NCBI RefSeq assembly: GCF_002797875.1
Contig: NZ_PGFC01000005.1
Coordinates: 124,001-188,000 of the forward strand
DNA from: Pseudoscardovia suis
Lineage (GTDB): Bacteria > Actinomycetota > Actinomycetes > Actinomycetales > Bifidobacteriaceae
Direction: 5' to 3'
DNA: 64,000 nucleotides
The translations under genes and the position numbers were made by a program. Shown here piece after piece: positions 16,929 to 25,942 of the stretch (position 1 is the first letter of the stretch; each line of letters opens with the position of its first letter). The notes beneath the pieces are model-generated. The model made no database searches. It saw only the letters and a list, made by a program, of their open reading frames with translations, and was not told the origin of the DNA.

Positions 16929-19148
16929 GTGGCCGATTCCAACGACGAACAGCCCGTGGGCATTCCCGAAGAAACGCATGCCGAAGGCATGGTGGATTCC
17001 AACGCAACCCAATCATCATCAACCCAATCAGTGACCAACGGGGAGCAAGCCGGTCAGGCAGGCGCGAACGGCGAAACCGTCAACGCGCATGCGCAGGCCA
17101 ATGAGGCCGTGCAGAACGACGAACTGACCGATGCGCAGCTCGACGATTCCTTGGCGCCGCACCACTATGATGCGTCCGACCTCAAGGTGCTGGAAGGCCT
17201 TGAGGCGGTCCGCGTGAGGCCGGGCATGTACATCGGCTCCACCGGTCCGCGCGGCCTGCACCACCTGGTCTACGAGATCGTCGACAATTCCGTGGACGAG
17301 GCGTTGGCCGGTTTCGCCACGCACATCGAAGTGACGATCCTGCCGGACAATGGCATCACCGTCGTCGATGACGGCCGCGGCATCCCTGTGGACGAAGTGC
17401 CGGGCGAACACAAGTCCGGCGTCGAAGTCGTCATGACGAAGCTGCACGCCGGCGGCAAGTTCGGAGGCGGCGGTTACGCGGTCTCCGGCGGTCTGCACGG
17501 CGTGGGCATCTCCGTGGTGAACGCACTGTCCACGCGCATGCACATCGAGGTGCGCCGCCAAGGCTTCCACTGGACCCAGGATTACGTGAACCAGAAGCCG
17601 GTGGCGCCGCTTGCCAAGGGCGAGCCGATGGCGGAAGGCGAGTCGACGGGAACGTCCGTCACGTTTTGGGCGGACCCCGCGATTTTCGAAACGACCGTGT
17701 ATGACTTCGAGACGCTGCGCAGCCGCTTCCAGCAGATGGCATTCCTCAACAAGGGCCTGCGCATCTCCCTCACCGACTTGCGCCAGATCGACCAGGCGGG
17801 AGACGAAGTCGCCGGCGACGGTGACAACGTGGCCGAGGAGCTTCACGAAAGCGTGAGCTACCAGTATGTCAACGGCATCCGCGACTACGTGGACTTCCTG
17901 GTGAAGGCCAAGCACGCCGTGCCTGTCGAGAACGACATCATCGATTTCGAATCCGAGGACCTCACGGTCGGCATCTCGGCGGAAATCGCCTTGCAGTGGA
18001 CGAACGCCTACTCCGAATCCGTGCATACCTTCGCCAACACAATCACCACGACGGAAGGCGGCACGCACGAGGAAGGTTTCCGCGCCGCGCTCACCGGCCT
18101 GGTGAACCGCTACGCGCGTGAGAAAAACATCCTCAAGGACAAGGATGAGAACCTATCGGGCGACGACGTGCGCGAAGGCCTCGTGGCCGTCGTATCCGTC
18201 AAGCTCACGAACCCGCAGTTCGAAGGCCAGACGAAGACGAAGCTGGGAAATTCCGAAGCCAAGACCTTCGTGCAGCGCGTCATGACCGAGAAGCTCTCCG
18301 ACTGGTTTGACTCCCACCCCGCCGAAGCCAAGTCCATCGTGCTCAAGGGCATGGAGGCGTCCCGCGCTCGTATCGCCGCCAAGAAGGCGCGCGAATCCAC
18401 GCGTCGCAAGTCCATCTTCGAATCCGCCGGCATGCCGGACAAGCTCAAGGACTGCCAGTCCAACGATCCGGCCGAATGCGAGCTGTTCATCGTCGAGGGT
18501 GATTCTGCAGGCGGCTCCGCCATTCAGGGGCGCAACCCGATCACCCAGGCGATCCTGCCGCTGCGAGGCAAGATCTTGAACACGGAGCGCGCCTCGCTCG
18601 ACCGCATGATGAAGTCCGACACGATCGAGTCGCTGATCACCGCCATCGGCGGCGGTTATGGCGAGAACTTCGACGTGAACAAGGTGCGGTACCACAAGAT
18701 CATCATCATGGCCGATGCCGATGTGGACGGTGCGCATATCGCCACGCTGAACCTTACGCTGTTCTTCCGCTACATGCGCCCGATGATCACCGCCGGCTAC
18801 GTGTATGTCGCCATGCCGCCGCTGTATCGAATCAAGTGGACGAAGGGCCCGCACGACTTCGTGTACACGGACGCCGAACGCGACCGCGTGCTTGCCGAAG
18901 GCAAGGCGGAAGGCAAGCAGCTTCCCAAGGGCGAAGGCATCCAGCGTTACAAGGGTCTGGGCGAGATGACGTACCAGGAGCTGTGGGAGACGACCATGGA
19001 TCCTGAGCACCGCATCCTCAAGCAGATTCACATCGAGGACGCTGCCCAGGCTGACGAGACGTTCTCCATGCTCATGGGTGACGACGTGGAGCCCCGCCGC
19101 CTGTTCATCCAGCGCAACGCACACGACGCCCGATTCATCGATGCATGA
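16929..19148 (+). CDS. gyrB: DNA gyrase subunit B
   Basis: ATPase subunit of gyrase, which introduces negative supercoils. 739 residues from GTG 16929, seven bases after AGGAAGGA (16914-16921); ATGs at 16887 and 16902 are possible but poorly spaced. After an acidic 75-residue extension the GHKL ATPase begins (VLEGLEAVRVRPGMYIGSTG; EIVDNSVDEALAG; DDGRGIPVDE; GGLHGVGISVVNALS). The TOPRIM domain has the EGDSAGGSA motif and DADVDGAHI; the C-terminal end is RRLFIQRNA. Confidence 0.97.
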   Translation: MADSNDEQPVGIPEETHAEGMVDSNATQSSSTQSVTNGEQAGQAGANGETVNAHAQANEAVQNDELTDAQLDDSLAPHHYDASDLKVLEGLEAVRVRPGMYIGSTGPRGLHHLVYEIVDNSVDEALAGFATHIEVTILPDNGITVVDDGRGIPVDEVPGEHKSGVEVVMTKLHAGGKFGGGGYAVSGGLHGVGISVVNALSTRMHIEVRRQGFHWTQDYVNQKPVAPLAKGEPMAEGESTGTSVTFWADPAIFETTVYDFETLRSRFQQMAFLNKGLRISLTDLRQIDQAGDEVAGDGDNVAEELHESVSYQYVNGIRDYVDFLVKAKHAVPVENDIIDFESEDLTVGISAEIALQWTNAYSESVHTFANTITTTEGGTHEEGFRAALTGLVNRYAREKNILKDKDENLSGDDVREGLVAVVSVKLTNPQFEGQTKTKLGNSEAKTFVQRVMTEKLSDWFDSHPAEAKSIVLKGMEASRARIAAKKARESTRRKSIFESAGMPDKLKDCQSNDPAECELFIVEGDSAGGSAIQGRNPITQAILPLRGKILNTERASLDRMMKSDTIESLITAIGGGYGENFDVNKVRYHKIIIMADADVDGAHIATLNLTLFFRYMRPMITAGYVYVAMPPLYRIKWTKGPHDFVYTDAERDRVLAEGKAEGKQLPKGEGIQRYKGLGEMTYQELWETTMDPEHRILKQIHIEDAAQADETFSMLMGDDVEPRRLFIQRNAHDARFIDA

Positions 19149-19156
19149 TCCAAACT

Positions 19157-19231
19157 GTGTGGTGTGCGGTATTGCATGATGTGCCCTGTGATACCGCAAA
19201 CCACACGGATGCCGGATACCGCAGACCACAC
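19157..19231. repeat. Three copies of the ATACCGYAAACYACA repeat between gyrB and gyrA
   Basis: One inverted copy (19158-19172, complement ATACCGCACACCACA) and two direct copies 25 bp apart (19191-19205 ATACCGCAAACCACA; 19216-19230 ATACCGCAGACCACA). The same 15-mer family recurs at 24344-24517 and 52534-52548. It lies in the 168-bp gyrB-gyrA gap, so it would be in the gyrA leader if the genes are cotranscribed. Confidence 0.8.
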
Positions 19232-19316
19232 ACATGTGGCGTCTGCATGACACTTACGAATCACGTGCCGAACCACGTGCAGCCAAGAACTTCACCAATC
19301 CAAGGAACCCAAGGCA

Positions 19317-22103
19317 ATGGCAGATGATAACTTCACCGGCGACGAGCCGGACAACGAGGACCAGATCCACGGCCTCGACAACAACAGCGAACCGCTGAGC
19401 CCCCAAGAGGCCGACACCACTGATTACGGCCTGCTCAAGGGCCAGCGCGTGCAGCCTATCGACCTGCAGCAGGAGATGCGCGAATCGTACCTGGCGTATG
19501 CGCTGTCCGTGATCGTGGAGCGTGCGCTCCCCGATGTGCGCGACGGTATGAAGCCGGTGCACCGCCGCGTGATCTACGCGATGTATGACGGCGGCTACCG
19601 TCCCGACCGCGGCTACAACAAGTGCTCCCGCGTCGTGGGTGATGTGATGGGCAAGTACCATCCGCACGGCGATGCCGCCATCTACGACACCCTCGTGCGC
19701 ATGGCGCAGCCGTGGAGCATGCGCTACCTGCTCGTGGACGGACAAGGCAACTTCGGCTCCCCGGGCGACGATCCCGCGGCCGCCATGCGTTACACGGAGT
19801 GCCGCATGGCACCGCTCGCCATGGAAATGGTGCGCGACATCGATAAGGACACCGTTGACTTCCAGCCCAACTACGACGGCAAGACGCAGGAGCCCGTCGT
19901 GCTGCCCAGCCGCTTCCCCAACCTGCTGGTCAACGGTTCCAGCGGCATCGCCGTGGGCATGGCCACCAACATTCCGCCTCACAACATGCGCGAGGTCGCC
20001 GATGGCGTGCACTGGGCGCTGGAACACCCCGAGGCAAGCCGCGAAGAGCTGCTCAACGCGCTCATCGCCCGCATCAAGGGTCCTGACTTCCCGACCGGCG
20101 CCACAATCCTGGGGCACAAGGGCATCGAACAGGCCTACCGCACCGGACGCGGCCTCATCACGATGCGTGCAGTCGTCAACACCGAGGAAATCCGCGGACG
20201 CATGTGCCTTGTCGTCACGGAACTGCCTTATCAGGTCAATCCCGATCGCCTTGTCGTGTCGATCCGCGAAGCGGTGCGCGACGGCAAGATCAGCGGCATC
20301 GCCGACATGCGCGACGAAACCTCTGGCCGCACCGGCCAGCGCCTCGTGCTGGTGCTCAAGCGCGACGCCGTGCCGAAGGTCGTGCTCAACAACCTGTACA
20401 AGCACACGCAGCTGCAGCAGACGTTCGGCGCCAACATGCTCGCCCTCGTGGACGGCGTGCCGCGCACGCTCAGCCTCGACGCGTTCGTCAAGCACTGGGT
20501 GGACCATCAGCTCGAAGTCGTCGAACGCCGCACCCGCTACCTCAAGCGCGAAGCGGAGGAACGCGACCACATTCTGCAGGGCTATCTGAAGGCCCTCGAC
20601 ATGATCGACGAGGTGATCGCCCTCATCCGCCGCTCCCCCACTGTGGATGCCGCGCGCACAGGCCTTATGGACCTGCTTGACGTGGACGATGTGCAAGCGG
20701 ACGCCATCCTCGCCATGCAGCTGCGCCGTCTCGCAGCCCTCGAACGCCAGAAGATCCTGGACGAGCACGAGGAACTGCAGCGCAAGATCGCCGATTACAA
20801 CGACATCCTTGCCAGCAAGGAACGCCAGCGCACGATCGTGGGTGACGAACTCGACGAAATTGTCGAAAAGTACGGTGATGACCGCCGCACCCGCATCCTG
20901 CCGTATTCCGGCGAAGTCAACATGGAAGACCTCATCGCCGATGAGAACGTCGTCGTCACGGTGACGCACAGCGGCTTCATCAAGCGCACGAAGGTCGACG
21001 AATACCGCGCGCAGCATCGCGGTGGCAAGGGAATCAAGGGCGCTCGTCTGCGCGAAGACGACGTGGTGGACCACTTCTTCCTCACCAGCACGCACAACTG
21101 GCTGCTGTTCTTCACCAACAAGGGTCGCGTCTACCGTCTGAAGGCCTACGAGGTGCCGGAGGGCGGACGTGATGCCAAGGGCCAGCATGTGGCGAACCTG
21201 CTGCAGCTCGAACCTGGCGAAAACATCCAGCAGGTGCTGTCGATCCACGATTACGACGATGCGCAGTACCTGGTGCTCGCCACCCGCAGTGGCAAGGTCA
21301 AGAAGACCGAGCTGTCGGAGTACGACTCCCCGCGCCAAGGCGGCCTCATCGCCATTCGCCTCACGCAGATCGAAGGCGCCACGACGACGGACGAGGATGG
21401 CAACGAAGTGCCGATCATCGACGAACTGATCGGTGCCGCGCTGTGCAATGCACAGGACAACATCATCGTTGTCTCGGAGCACGGCATGTCGGTGAGGTTC
21501 TCCGCCGATGACAGCACGCTGCGCCCGATGGGCCGTCAGACTGCCGGTGTGCAGGCCATGAAGTTCAAGGGCGAGCCGGGCGAGGACCTGCTGCTCAGCA
21601 TGGACGTGGTGCCTGCCGATTCCGATTCCGACCTGCTGCTCGTGACGAGCGAAGGCTACGGCAAGCGCACGGCGCTCAGCGAATACCGCTTGCAGGGCCG
21701 CAACGGATACGGCGTGAAGGCCATCAACCTGGTCGAGGGGCGTGGCGATCTCGTCGGTGCTTTGGTGGTGAACGAAGACGACCAGATCATGGCGATCATG
21801 AAGTCCGGCAAGGTGATTCGCTCCGATGTGTCCGAAATCAACCGCACTGGCCGCACCACCCAAGGTGTGACGCTCGCCAAGCCGGACGAAGGCGACGAGA
21901 TCATCTCCATCGCGCGCAATGCGGAGACCGATGATGGCACGGATGGCGGCGAGGAGGCGGAGGCTGCGGCATCTGCGGAGCCTGCGGTCCCTGCGGCATC
22001 CGTTGCCGGCAATGGTGAAAATACTGCAAAGATTGGCGCGGAAGGCGGTCAAGCAGCCTCTGAAGCGGCGGGTACGTCGCAAGACGCTGATAATGTCGCA
22101 TAA
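19317..22103 (+). CDS. gyrA: DNA gyrase subunit A
   Basis: DNA-cleaving subunit of gyrase; 928 residues. The breakage-reunion domain shows [40 protein letters not shown] and the catalytic tyrosine in [10 protein letters not shown]. The C-terminal beta-pinwheel (about 560-870) carries the gyrase box GRRTQG-equivalent region around [14 protein letters not shown]. The residue equivalent to E. coli Ser83 is Ala (GDAAIYD), with Asp87 kept. The final 70 residues are an Ala/Glu-rich tail. Start ATG 19317 follows CCAAGGAACCCAAGGCA. Confidence 0.97.
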   Translation: MADDNFTGDEPDNEDQIHGLDNNSEPLSPQEADTTDYGLLKGQRVQPIDLQQEMRESYLAYALSVIVERALPDVRDGMKPVHRRVIYAMYDGGYRPDRGYNKCSRVVGDVMGKYHPHGDAAIYDTLVRMAQPWSMRYLLVDGQGNFGSPGDDPAAAMRYTECRMAPLAMEMVRDIDKDTVDFQPNYDGKTQEPVVLPSRFPNLLVNGSSGIAVGMATNIPPHNMREVADGVHWALEHPEASREELLNALIARIKGPDFPTGATILGHKGIEQAYRTGRGLITMRAVVNTEEIRGRMCLVVTELPYQVNPDRLVVSIREAVRDGKISGIADMRDETSGRTGQRLVLVLKRDAVPKVVLNNLYKHTQLQQTFGANMLALVDGVPRTLSLDAFVKHWVDHQLEVVERRTRYLKREAEERDHILQGYLKALDMIDEVIALIRRSPTVDAARTGLMDLLDVDDVQADAILAMQLRRLAALERQKILDEHEELQRKIADYNDILASKERQRTIVGDELDEIVEKYGDDRRTRILPYSGEVNMEDLIADENVVVTVTHSGFIKRTKVDEYRAQHRGGKGIKGARLREDDVVDHFFLTSTHNWLLFFTNKGRVYRLKAYEVPEGGRDAKGQHVANLLQLEPGENIQQVLSIHDYDDAQYLVLATRSGKVKKTELSEYDSPRQGGLIAIRLTQIEGATTTDEDGNEVPIIDELIGAALCNAQDNIIVVSEHGMSVRFSADDSTLRPMGRQTAGVQAMKFKGEPGEDLLLSMDVVPADSDSDLLLVTSEGYGKRTALSEYRLQGRNGYGVKAINLVEGRGDLVGALVVNEDDQIMAIMKSGKVIRSDVSEINRTGRTTQGVTLAKPDEGDEIISIARNAETDDGTDGGEEAEAAASAEPAVPAASVAGNGENTAKIGAEGGQAASEAAGTSQDADNVA

Positions 22104-22113
22104 CAGACAGAGA

Positions 22114-22145
22114 GATGGCGTGTGCGGTCAGCCGTGCACGCCATC
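22114..22145 (+). terminator. Hairpin after gyrA
   Basis: Perfect 9-bp stem GATGGCGTG (22114-22122) / CACGCCATC (22137-22145) 11 bp after the gyrA stop; no T tract follows, so it may be a weak terminator or mRNA-end stabiliser. Confidence 0.45.
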
Positions 22146-22252
22146 GCCGCACTACGCCCTTGCTGCACTCTGTGCAGCAAGCAATGCGATGCGGTGAGTA
22201 AATGCACGTAGCAAATATGCACAGGTCAATCATGGAAGTGCAAGGTGAAGGC

Positions 22253-23023
22253 ATGAGCGATAACAACATCACGCCGAACGTGAACTCGGAACCCGGCTAT
22301 GCAAATGCCGGCTACACACACCCGGGGCCGGAGCAAGGCAATCGTGGTGGCGTTGGCTCCGCTGAATCGTTCGCACCGGCGTCGACCGATGCAGCGCCAC
22401 GCGTGATGCGCTCGGCCTCATCCTCCGTCTTCCCTGACGCTTCCGCCGGCGCCGCTGCGGCATCCGTCGCTCCCTCGGGAGAATTTGCAGCCTCCGCTCG
22501 CGCGCCTCGGTCTGCGCATTCCGACGCGCCTCGAATCGTAGGCGTGTCCGCTTCCGCTCCGGTACATTCCTCCCTGGAAAGCGTGCCCGCCGCACCTCGC
22601 AACGCCCATCACCCGCAAGAGGGTGGCGCCGCTGATGGACAGCGTCGCCACAAGACCCCGCGCGCACGCCGCATGAAGCTCTCGCTCACGCGCATTGATC
22701 CGTGGTCCGCCACCAAGGTCGGCTTCATGCTGTCCGTGGCGATTTCACTCATTCTCATCATCGCGCTCAGCGTGGCATGGGCCGTGTTCATGGGCTCGAA
22801 TGCCATGACGTCCATCAACTCGCTCGTTTCCAGCAGTGGACTGGACTCCGTGACAACAGGCCTGACAAGCATTTTCTCGCTGTCCCATGTGATCAGCGTG
22901 CTGGTGATTCTGGGCGTGTTCAACACCGTGCTGTTCACACTGCTCGCCGCCATCAACGCATTCCTCTACAACCTCACCGCACGCCTCGTCGGCGGTCTGC
23001 GCGTGACGCTGGGCGACGACTGA
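22253..23023 (+). CDS. DUF3566 membrane protein
   Basis: 256 residues from ATG 22253 (after AAGGTGAAGG). The first 145 residues are Ala/Ser/Pro-rich and variable. The last 110 form the DUF3566 domain: a basic RMKLSLTRIDPWSATKVGF motif, membrane segment SVAISLILIIALSVAWAVFM, an extracellular loop, and a second segment (HVISVLVILGVFNTVLFTLL) ending in NLTARLVGGLRVTL. This family is restricted to actinobacteria and characteristically follows gyrA; its function is unknown. An in-frame ATG lies 51 bp upstream without a better ribosome site. Confidence 0.88.
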   Translation: MSDNNITPNVNSEPGYANAGYTHPGPEQGNRGGVGSAESFAPASTDAAPRVMRSASSSVFPDASAGAAAASVAPSGEFAASARAPRSAHSDAPRIVGVSASAPVHSSLESVPAAPRNAHHPQEGGAADGQRRHKTPRARRMKLSLTRIDPWSATKVGFMLSVAISLILIIALSVAWAVFMGSNAMTSINSLVSSSGLDSVTTGLTSIFSLSHVISVLVILGVFNTVLFTLLAAINAFLYNLTARLVGGLRVTLGDD

Positions 23024-23064
23024 GCCGCTAGCCGACATTGCCTTTGCAGTATTGAAGGTTCCTC

Positions 23065-24396
23065 ATGACAGGCGCATCAACCCAATCCAGCGAGATGGGC
23101 AATGATGCGCCTGCTTTTCTCTCACGATGGGAGGCTGATCGCTGGCTGCCCGGATACCAGCAGTGCACCGCCTACTTCATGCAGACCGACGACGAAGGTC
23201 AGGTCATAGCCACGTTCGTGCGCAAGAACCCGCAGACGCTTCTGCCGGACGCGCAATGGCGGCGGTTTGCGCGTACAGTGCTGCGGCGCTCCCCTGCGGC
23301 AATCCTGTATGTGCATGGATGGAACGACCATTTCTACCGCCGGCATGCGTCGGAATTCTGGGAGAAAATGGGCGTGCACTTCTACGCCGTGGACCTGCCC
23401 AAGTTCGGACGCAGCTACCGCAGCGGGCAGACCCCGGGGTACACCGAGGACCTGCATGGATACTTCCCTGTGCTGGATGCTTTACGTGACCTCATCGTTA
23501 AGGAATGCGGGCCTCGCGTGAAGATTCTCGCCATAGGGCATTCCATGGGCGGTTTGGTGGCCTCGCTGTGGATGCACCATCGCCAGCCGCATCACGTGAC
23601 GGCACTGATGCTCAATTCCCCGTGGCTGGAGCTGCAACTGACGCGTTTCGGGCGCTGGTTGACCACTCCGGTGGTGCGCGGCGTCACGATGATGGGTGGC
23701 AAGACCGCCATGCCGCTCAACGACCCTGGCTTCTATTCACGCACGCTGTACAAGTCCCAAGGCGGACTATGGAACTACGAACGCTACCAGCTGCCCGACG
23801 ATGTGCAATTCCAGCCGCGTGCCGGATGGATGAACGCCATCTACAACGGACAGGACGAGGTCGCCAAGGGACTCGATATTCGCGTGCCGGTGCTGGTGTG
23901 CACGTCCGATCGGTCCATGCTGCAGACGCGCTGGGACCCGTTGATGGCGCGGGCAGACACCGTGCTCGATGTGCAGTCGGTGCGCCAGGCTGCGGTGAAT
24001 CTGGGGCCGTTTGTGACGCTGGTGACGATTCCCGGTGCGTTGCATGATATTTCGATGTCAGCTCCCGATGCGAGGCGCGAGTACTTCCGGATCGGTTTGG
24101 AATGGGCAGGGCTATTGGCATGGGGATCTTATCGAGTGAGTCGCCATGCCGAGAGAGCTGCGCTTGATGCTGTGTGCGCAGCCGATGGGAACGAAGGGTG
24201 GGCGACATCTGACTCTGAGACGAGTCGGGGCGCAGACCCCGATCAGACTTCGGGTGATGGTGATGAAAACACTGCCGACGATAGCAATACTTCAAACCAC
24301 AATGGTGATGTGGTTCAGGGTATCAGTGTTAAATTGGAAGGCGATACCTTAAACTACAATAATCATGAAGACATTGAAAACAGTAGTCAAACGTAA
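23065..24396 (+). CDS. Alpha/beta hydrolase (lysophospholipase/S33-type)
   Basis: 443 residues. The fold is marked by AILYVHGWNDHFYRR (oxyanion region), the nucleophile elbow GHSMGG near residues 158-163, and a late His in IPGALHDISMS. No signal peptide, so probably cytoplasmic; substrate unknown. Residues about 385-443 are a Ser/Asp/Asn/Thr-rich tail (DSETSRGADPDQTSGDGDEN). Within it EGDTLNYNN is encoded by a copy of the 15-bp intergenic repeat, suggesting the gene has read into repeat DNA after loss of an earlier stop. Confidence 0.85.
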   Translation: MTGASTQSSEMGNDAPAFLSRWEADRWLPGYQQCTAYFMQTDDEGQVIATFVRKNPQTLLPDAQWRRFARTVLRRSPAAILYVHGWNDHFYRRHASEFWEKMGVHFYAVDLPKFGRSYRSGQTPGYTEDLHGYFPVLDALRDLIVKECGPRVKILAIGHSMGGLVASLWMHHRQPHHVTALMLNSPWLELQLTRFGRWLTTPVVRGVTMMGGKTAMPLNDPGFYSRTLYKSQGGLWNYERYQLPDDVQFQPRAGWMNAIYNGQDEVAKGLDIRVPVLVCTSDRSMLQTRWDPLMARADTVLDVQSVRQAAVNLGPFVTLVTIPGALHDISMSAPDARREYFRIGLEWAGLLAWGSYRVSRHAERAALDAVCAADGNEGWATSDSETSRGADPDQTSGDGDENTADDSNTSNHNGDVVQGISVKLEGDTLNYNNHEDIENSSQT

Positions 24397-24517
24397 GATA
24401 ATACCTAAAACAACAAACAATTTGTAGTTTGTGGTATTAATGGTGGATACCGTAAACCACACAGCGAACTGTTAACAATTAACATGCTTGTGCGCGCACT
24501 CAATACCGTGAACTACA
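24344..24517. repeat. Five copies of the ATACCGYAAACYACA repeat between convergent genes
   Basis: Copies: 24344-24358 (ATACCTTAAACTACA, inside the hydrolase tail), 24401-24415 (ATACCTAAAACAACA), 24423-24437 (inverted, ATACCACAAACTACA), 24447-24461 (ATACCGTAAACCACA) and 24503-24517 (ATACCGTGAACTACA). The third and fourth form an inverted pair with 9 bp between. The last copy supplies the TAG stop of the hemolysin III gene. Confidence 0.8.
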
Positions 24518-25571
24518 ACGCCGGTGATAGCATCACCAGATACACGGCAACACAGTGGCATGACCATCCGAGCAGCGTGCCCAAATGAAAGACTTCGTGG
24601 TATTCAAACCAACCAGGTGCAAGAATCGGCTTGCGCAGTGCAAAGCACACGGCGCCAGCGATGTAGCATGCGCCGCCTGCCATGAGCAGCCAGCACACCG
24701 CGGGGCCTGCGGCAGGTGCATGCCATAGCAGCGGAAGCAGCACTGAAACGGCGAGGCCGAGCACGCAGTAGATGATGGTGAAGAACCAGTCCGGCCCCTT
24801 CTTCCACACGGCGTGGGTGACTATTCCGACGATGCATAGCCCCCATATGATGCCTAGGTACGGCCAGATGAGCTGCCTGGGCAAGGCGAGGGCGATGGGC
24901 GTGTTGGTGCCTGCGATTGTGAGAAAAATGTTCGAATAGTCGATGGCGCACATCGCGTCATGTTTGCGGCGCGAATGCCAGTGGATCAGATGCAGGCAGG
25001 CACTGATGCCAAACAGCATCATGGATGTGGCGGCATACAGGCTGCAGGCGAGCTTGGGCACGCCGGCGGGTGCCAGGCATATGAGTGTGACCGTTGCGCC
25101 GATGCACAAAGGAAACATGATGGCGTGCAGCCAGCCGCGCAACCGAGGATGGTGCTCGCCCAGATAATCGGTGGGTTCGATGGCGAGACCGCGGCGAATG
25201 GCTTCGCGCTTGGCTTGTTTGAGTTCTTTGCGTGCAGTGCGCCGGCGCTTGCGGGCTTGGTCAAGGTCGCGCACTGATGCCCTGTCGCTGTGCGTGGCGC
25301 TGCCCAGGCGTTTCATGGCGGTGAGGTCTGCGGCGCGCCGGTCAGCGGTGGATTCGCGACGCACGGCGGGGTCTGCGTGGTCGAGGTCGCGGCGGTATTG
25401 GTGCGGCTGCTGCTTGGCGGAGATCATTGGCTTGTCTTGCGCCGGGGCTGTGTTGGTTGCGACGGTTGCGGTTATGGCAGTGGTTGTGGCTGCCGTGGGC
25501 ATCGATGCCGTTGCGGTTTGTGAGGTTCGCGGTGCGGTCCGCCCTGAGGTCGGTGTTGAATTCACTGGCAT
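24513..25571 (-). CDS. Hemolysin III / PAQR-family membrane protein
   Basis: 352 residues. The C-terminal 220 residues form the seven-segment HlyIII/TrhA fold, with the family's metal-site motifs: SACLHLIHWHS, DYSNIFLTIAGTNTPI and FEYHEVFHLGTLLGWSCH. In E. coli the homologue TrhA affects membrane energetics; haemolysis is not implied. The N-terminal 130 residues are a low-complexity Ala/Thr stretch followed by an Arg/Lys-rich coiled segment (DQARKRRRTARKELKQAKRE), unusual for the family. AAGGGG precedes ATG 25571; a shorter start at Met49 cannot be excluded. Confidence 0.85.
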   Translation of the reverse strand: MPVNSTPTSGRTAPRTSQTATASMPTAATTTAITATVATNTAPAQDKPMISAKQQPHQYRRDLDHADPAVRRESTADRRAADLTAMKRLGSATHSDRASVRDLDQARKRRRTARKELKQAKREAIRRGLAIEPTDYLGEHHPRLRGWLHAIMFPLCIGATVTLICLAPAGVPKLACSLYAATSMMLFGISACLHLIHWHSRRKHDAMCAIDYSNIFLTIAGTNTPIALALPRQLIWPYLGIIWGLCIVGIVTHAVWKKGPDWFFTIIYCVLGLAVSVLLPLLWHAPAAGPAVCWLLMAGGACYIAGAVCFALRKPILAPGWFEYHEVFHLGTLLGWSCHCVAVYLVMLSPAL

Positions 25572-25665
25572 GATCGCCCCTTCCCTGCTTGTTTCTTGCG
25601 CTTGTTGCTTGGGTTTATCTGTTGCTTCCGTCTGTTTTTCTGCCGATTATTGTCTTTCTATGTGT

Positions 25666-25685
25666 AACTTACTACGAAGTAAGTT
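25666..25685. promoter_or_regulatory. Perfect 20-bp palindrome upstream of the hemolysin III gene
   Basis: AACTTACT-ACGA-AGTAAGTT, a perfect 8+4+8 dyad of the size typical for TetR/PadR operators, 95 bp upstream of the hemolysin III start. No such regulator is adjacent. The rest of 25572-25942 has two CGGAGCATAAAA copies near 25741-25764 and a terminator. Confidence 0.5.
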
Positions 25686-25793
25686 CGTTGTCTGACGGTG
25701 CGATTTCACAGCGTGGAATCTCGAAAAAATAAAACCACTGCGGAGCATAAAACCGGAGCATAAAAACCGCTGCAGAACGTAGACCCACATATG

Positions 25794-25830
25794 CAAAAGC
25801 GGTTCCCATGAACGAATTCATGGGAACCGC
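25794..25830 (-). terminator. Terminator after the MetY-type gene
   Basis: Perfect 13-bp stem GCGGTTCCCATGA (25799-25811) / TCATGGGAACCGC (25818-25830), 6-base loop, then TTTTG on the minus strand, 113 bp beyond the stop. Confidence 0.8.
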
Positions 25831-25942
25831 CTGCTGTCCATTGTCAAGTCAATGGCGTTGTTGGAGTTGAGCGACAGGGAACGCCGCGAGCTGATTCCAG
25901 ACATCGGAAGATGGTCGCGGCTTCACAGCGCTTCGCGCCGCC

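Noticed and set aside
22104-22252. tRNA genes after gyrA
   Set aside because: No cloverleaf or T-loop sequence is present; only a simple hairpin.
25171-25695. 174-codon plus-strand frame antisense to the hemolysin III gene
   Set aside because: Arg/Ala/Ser shadow of the real minus-strand gene.
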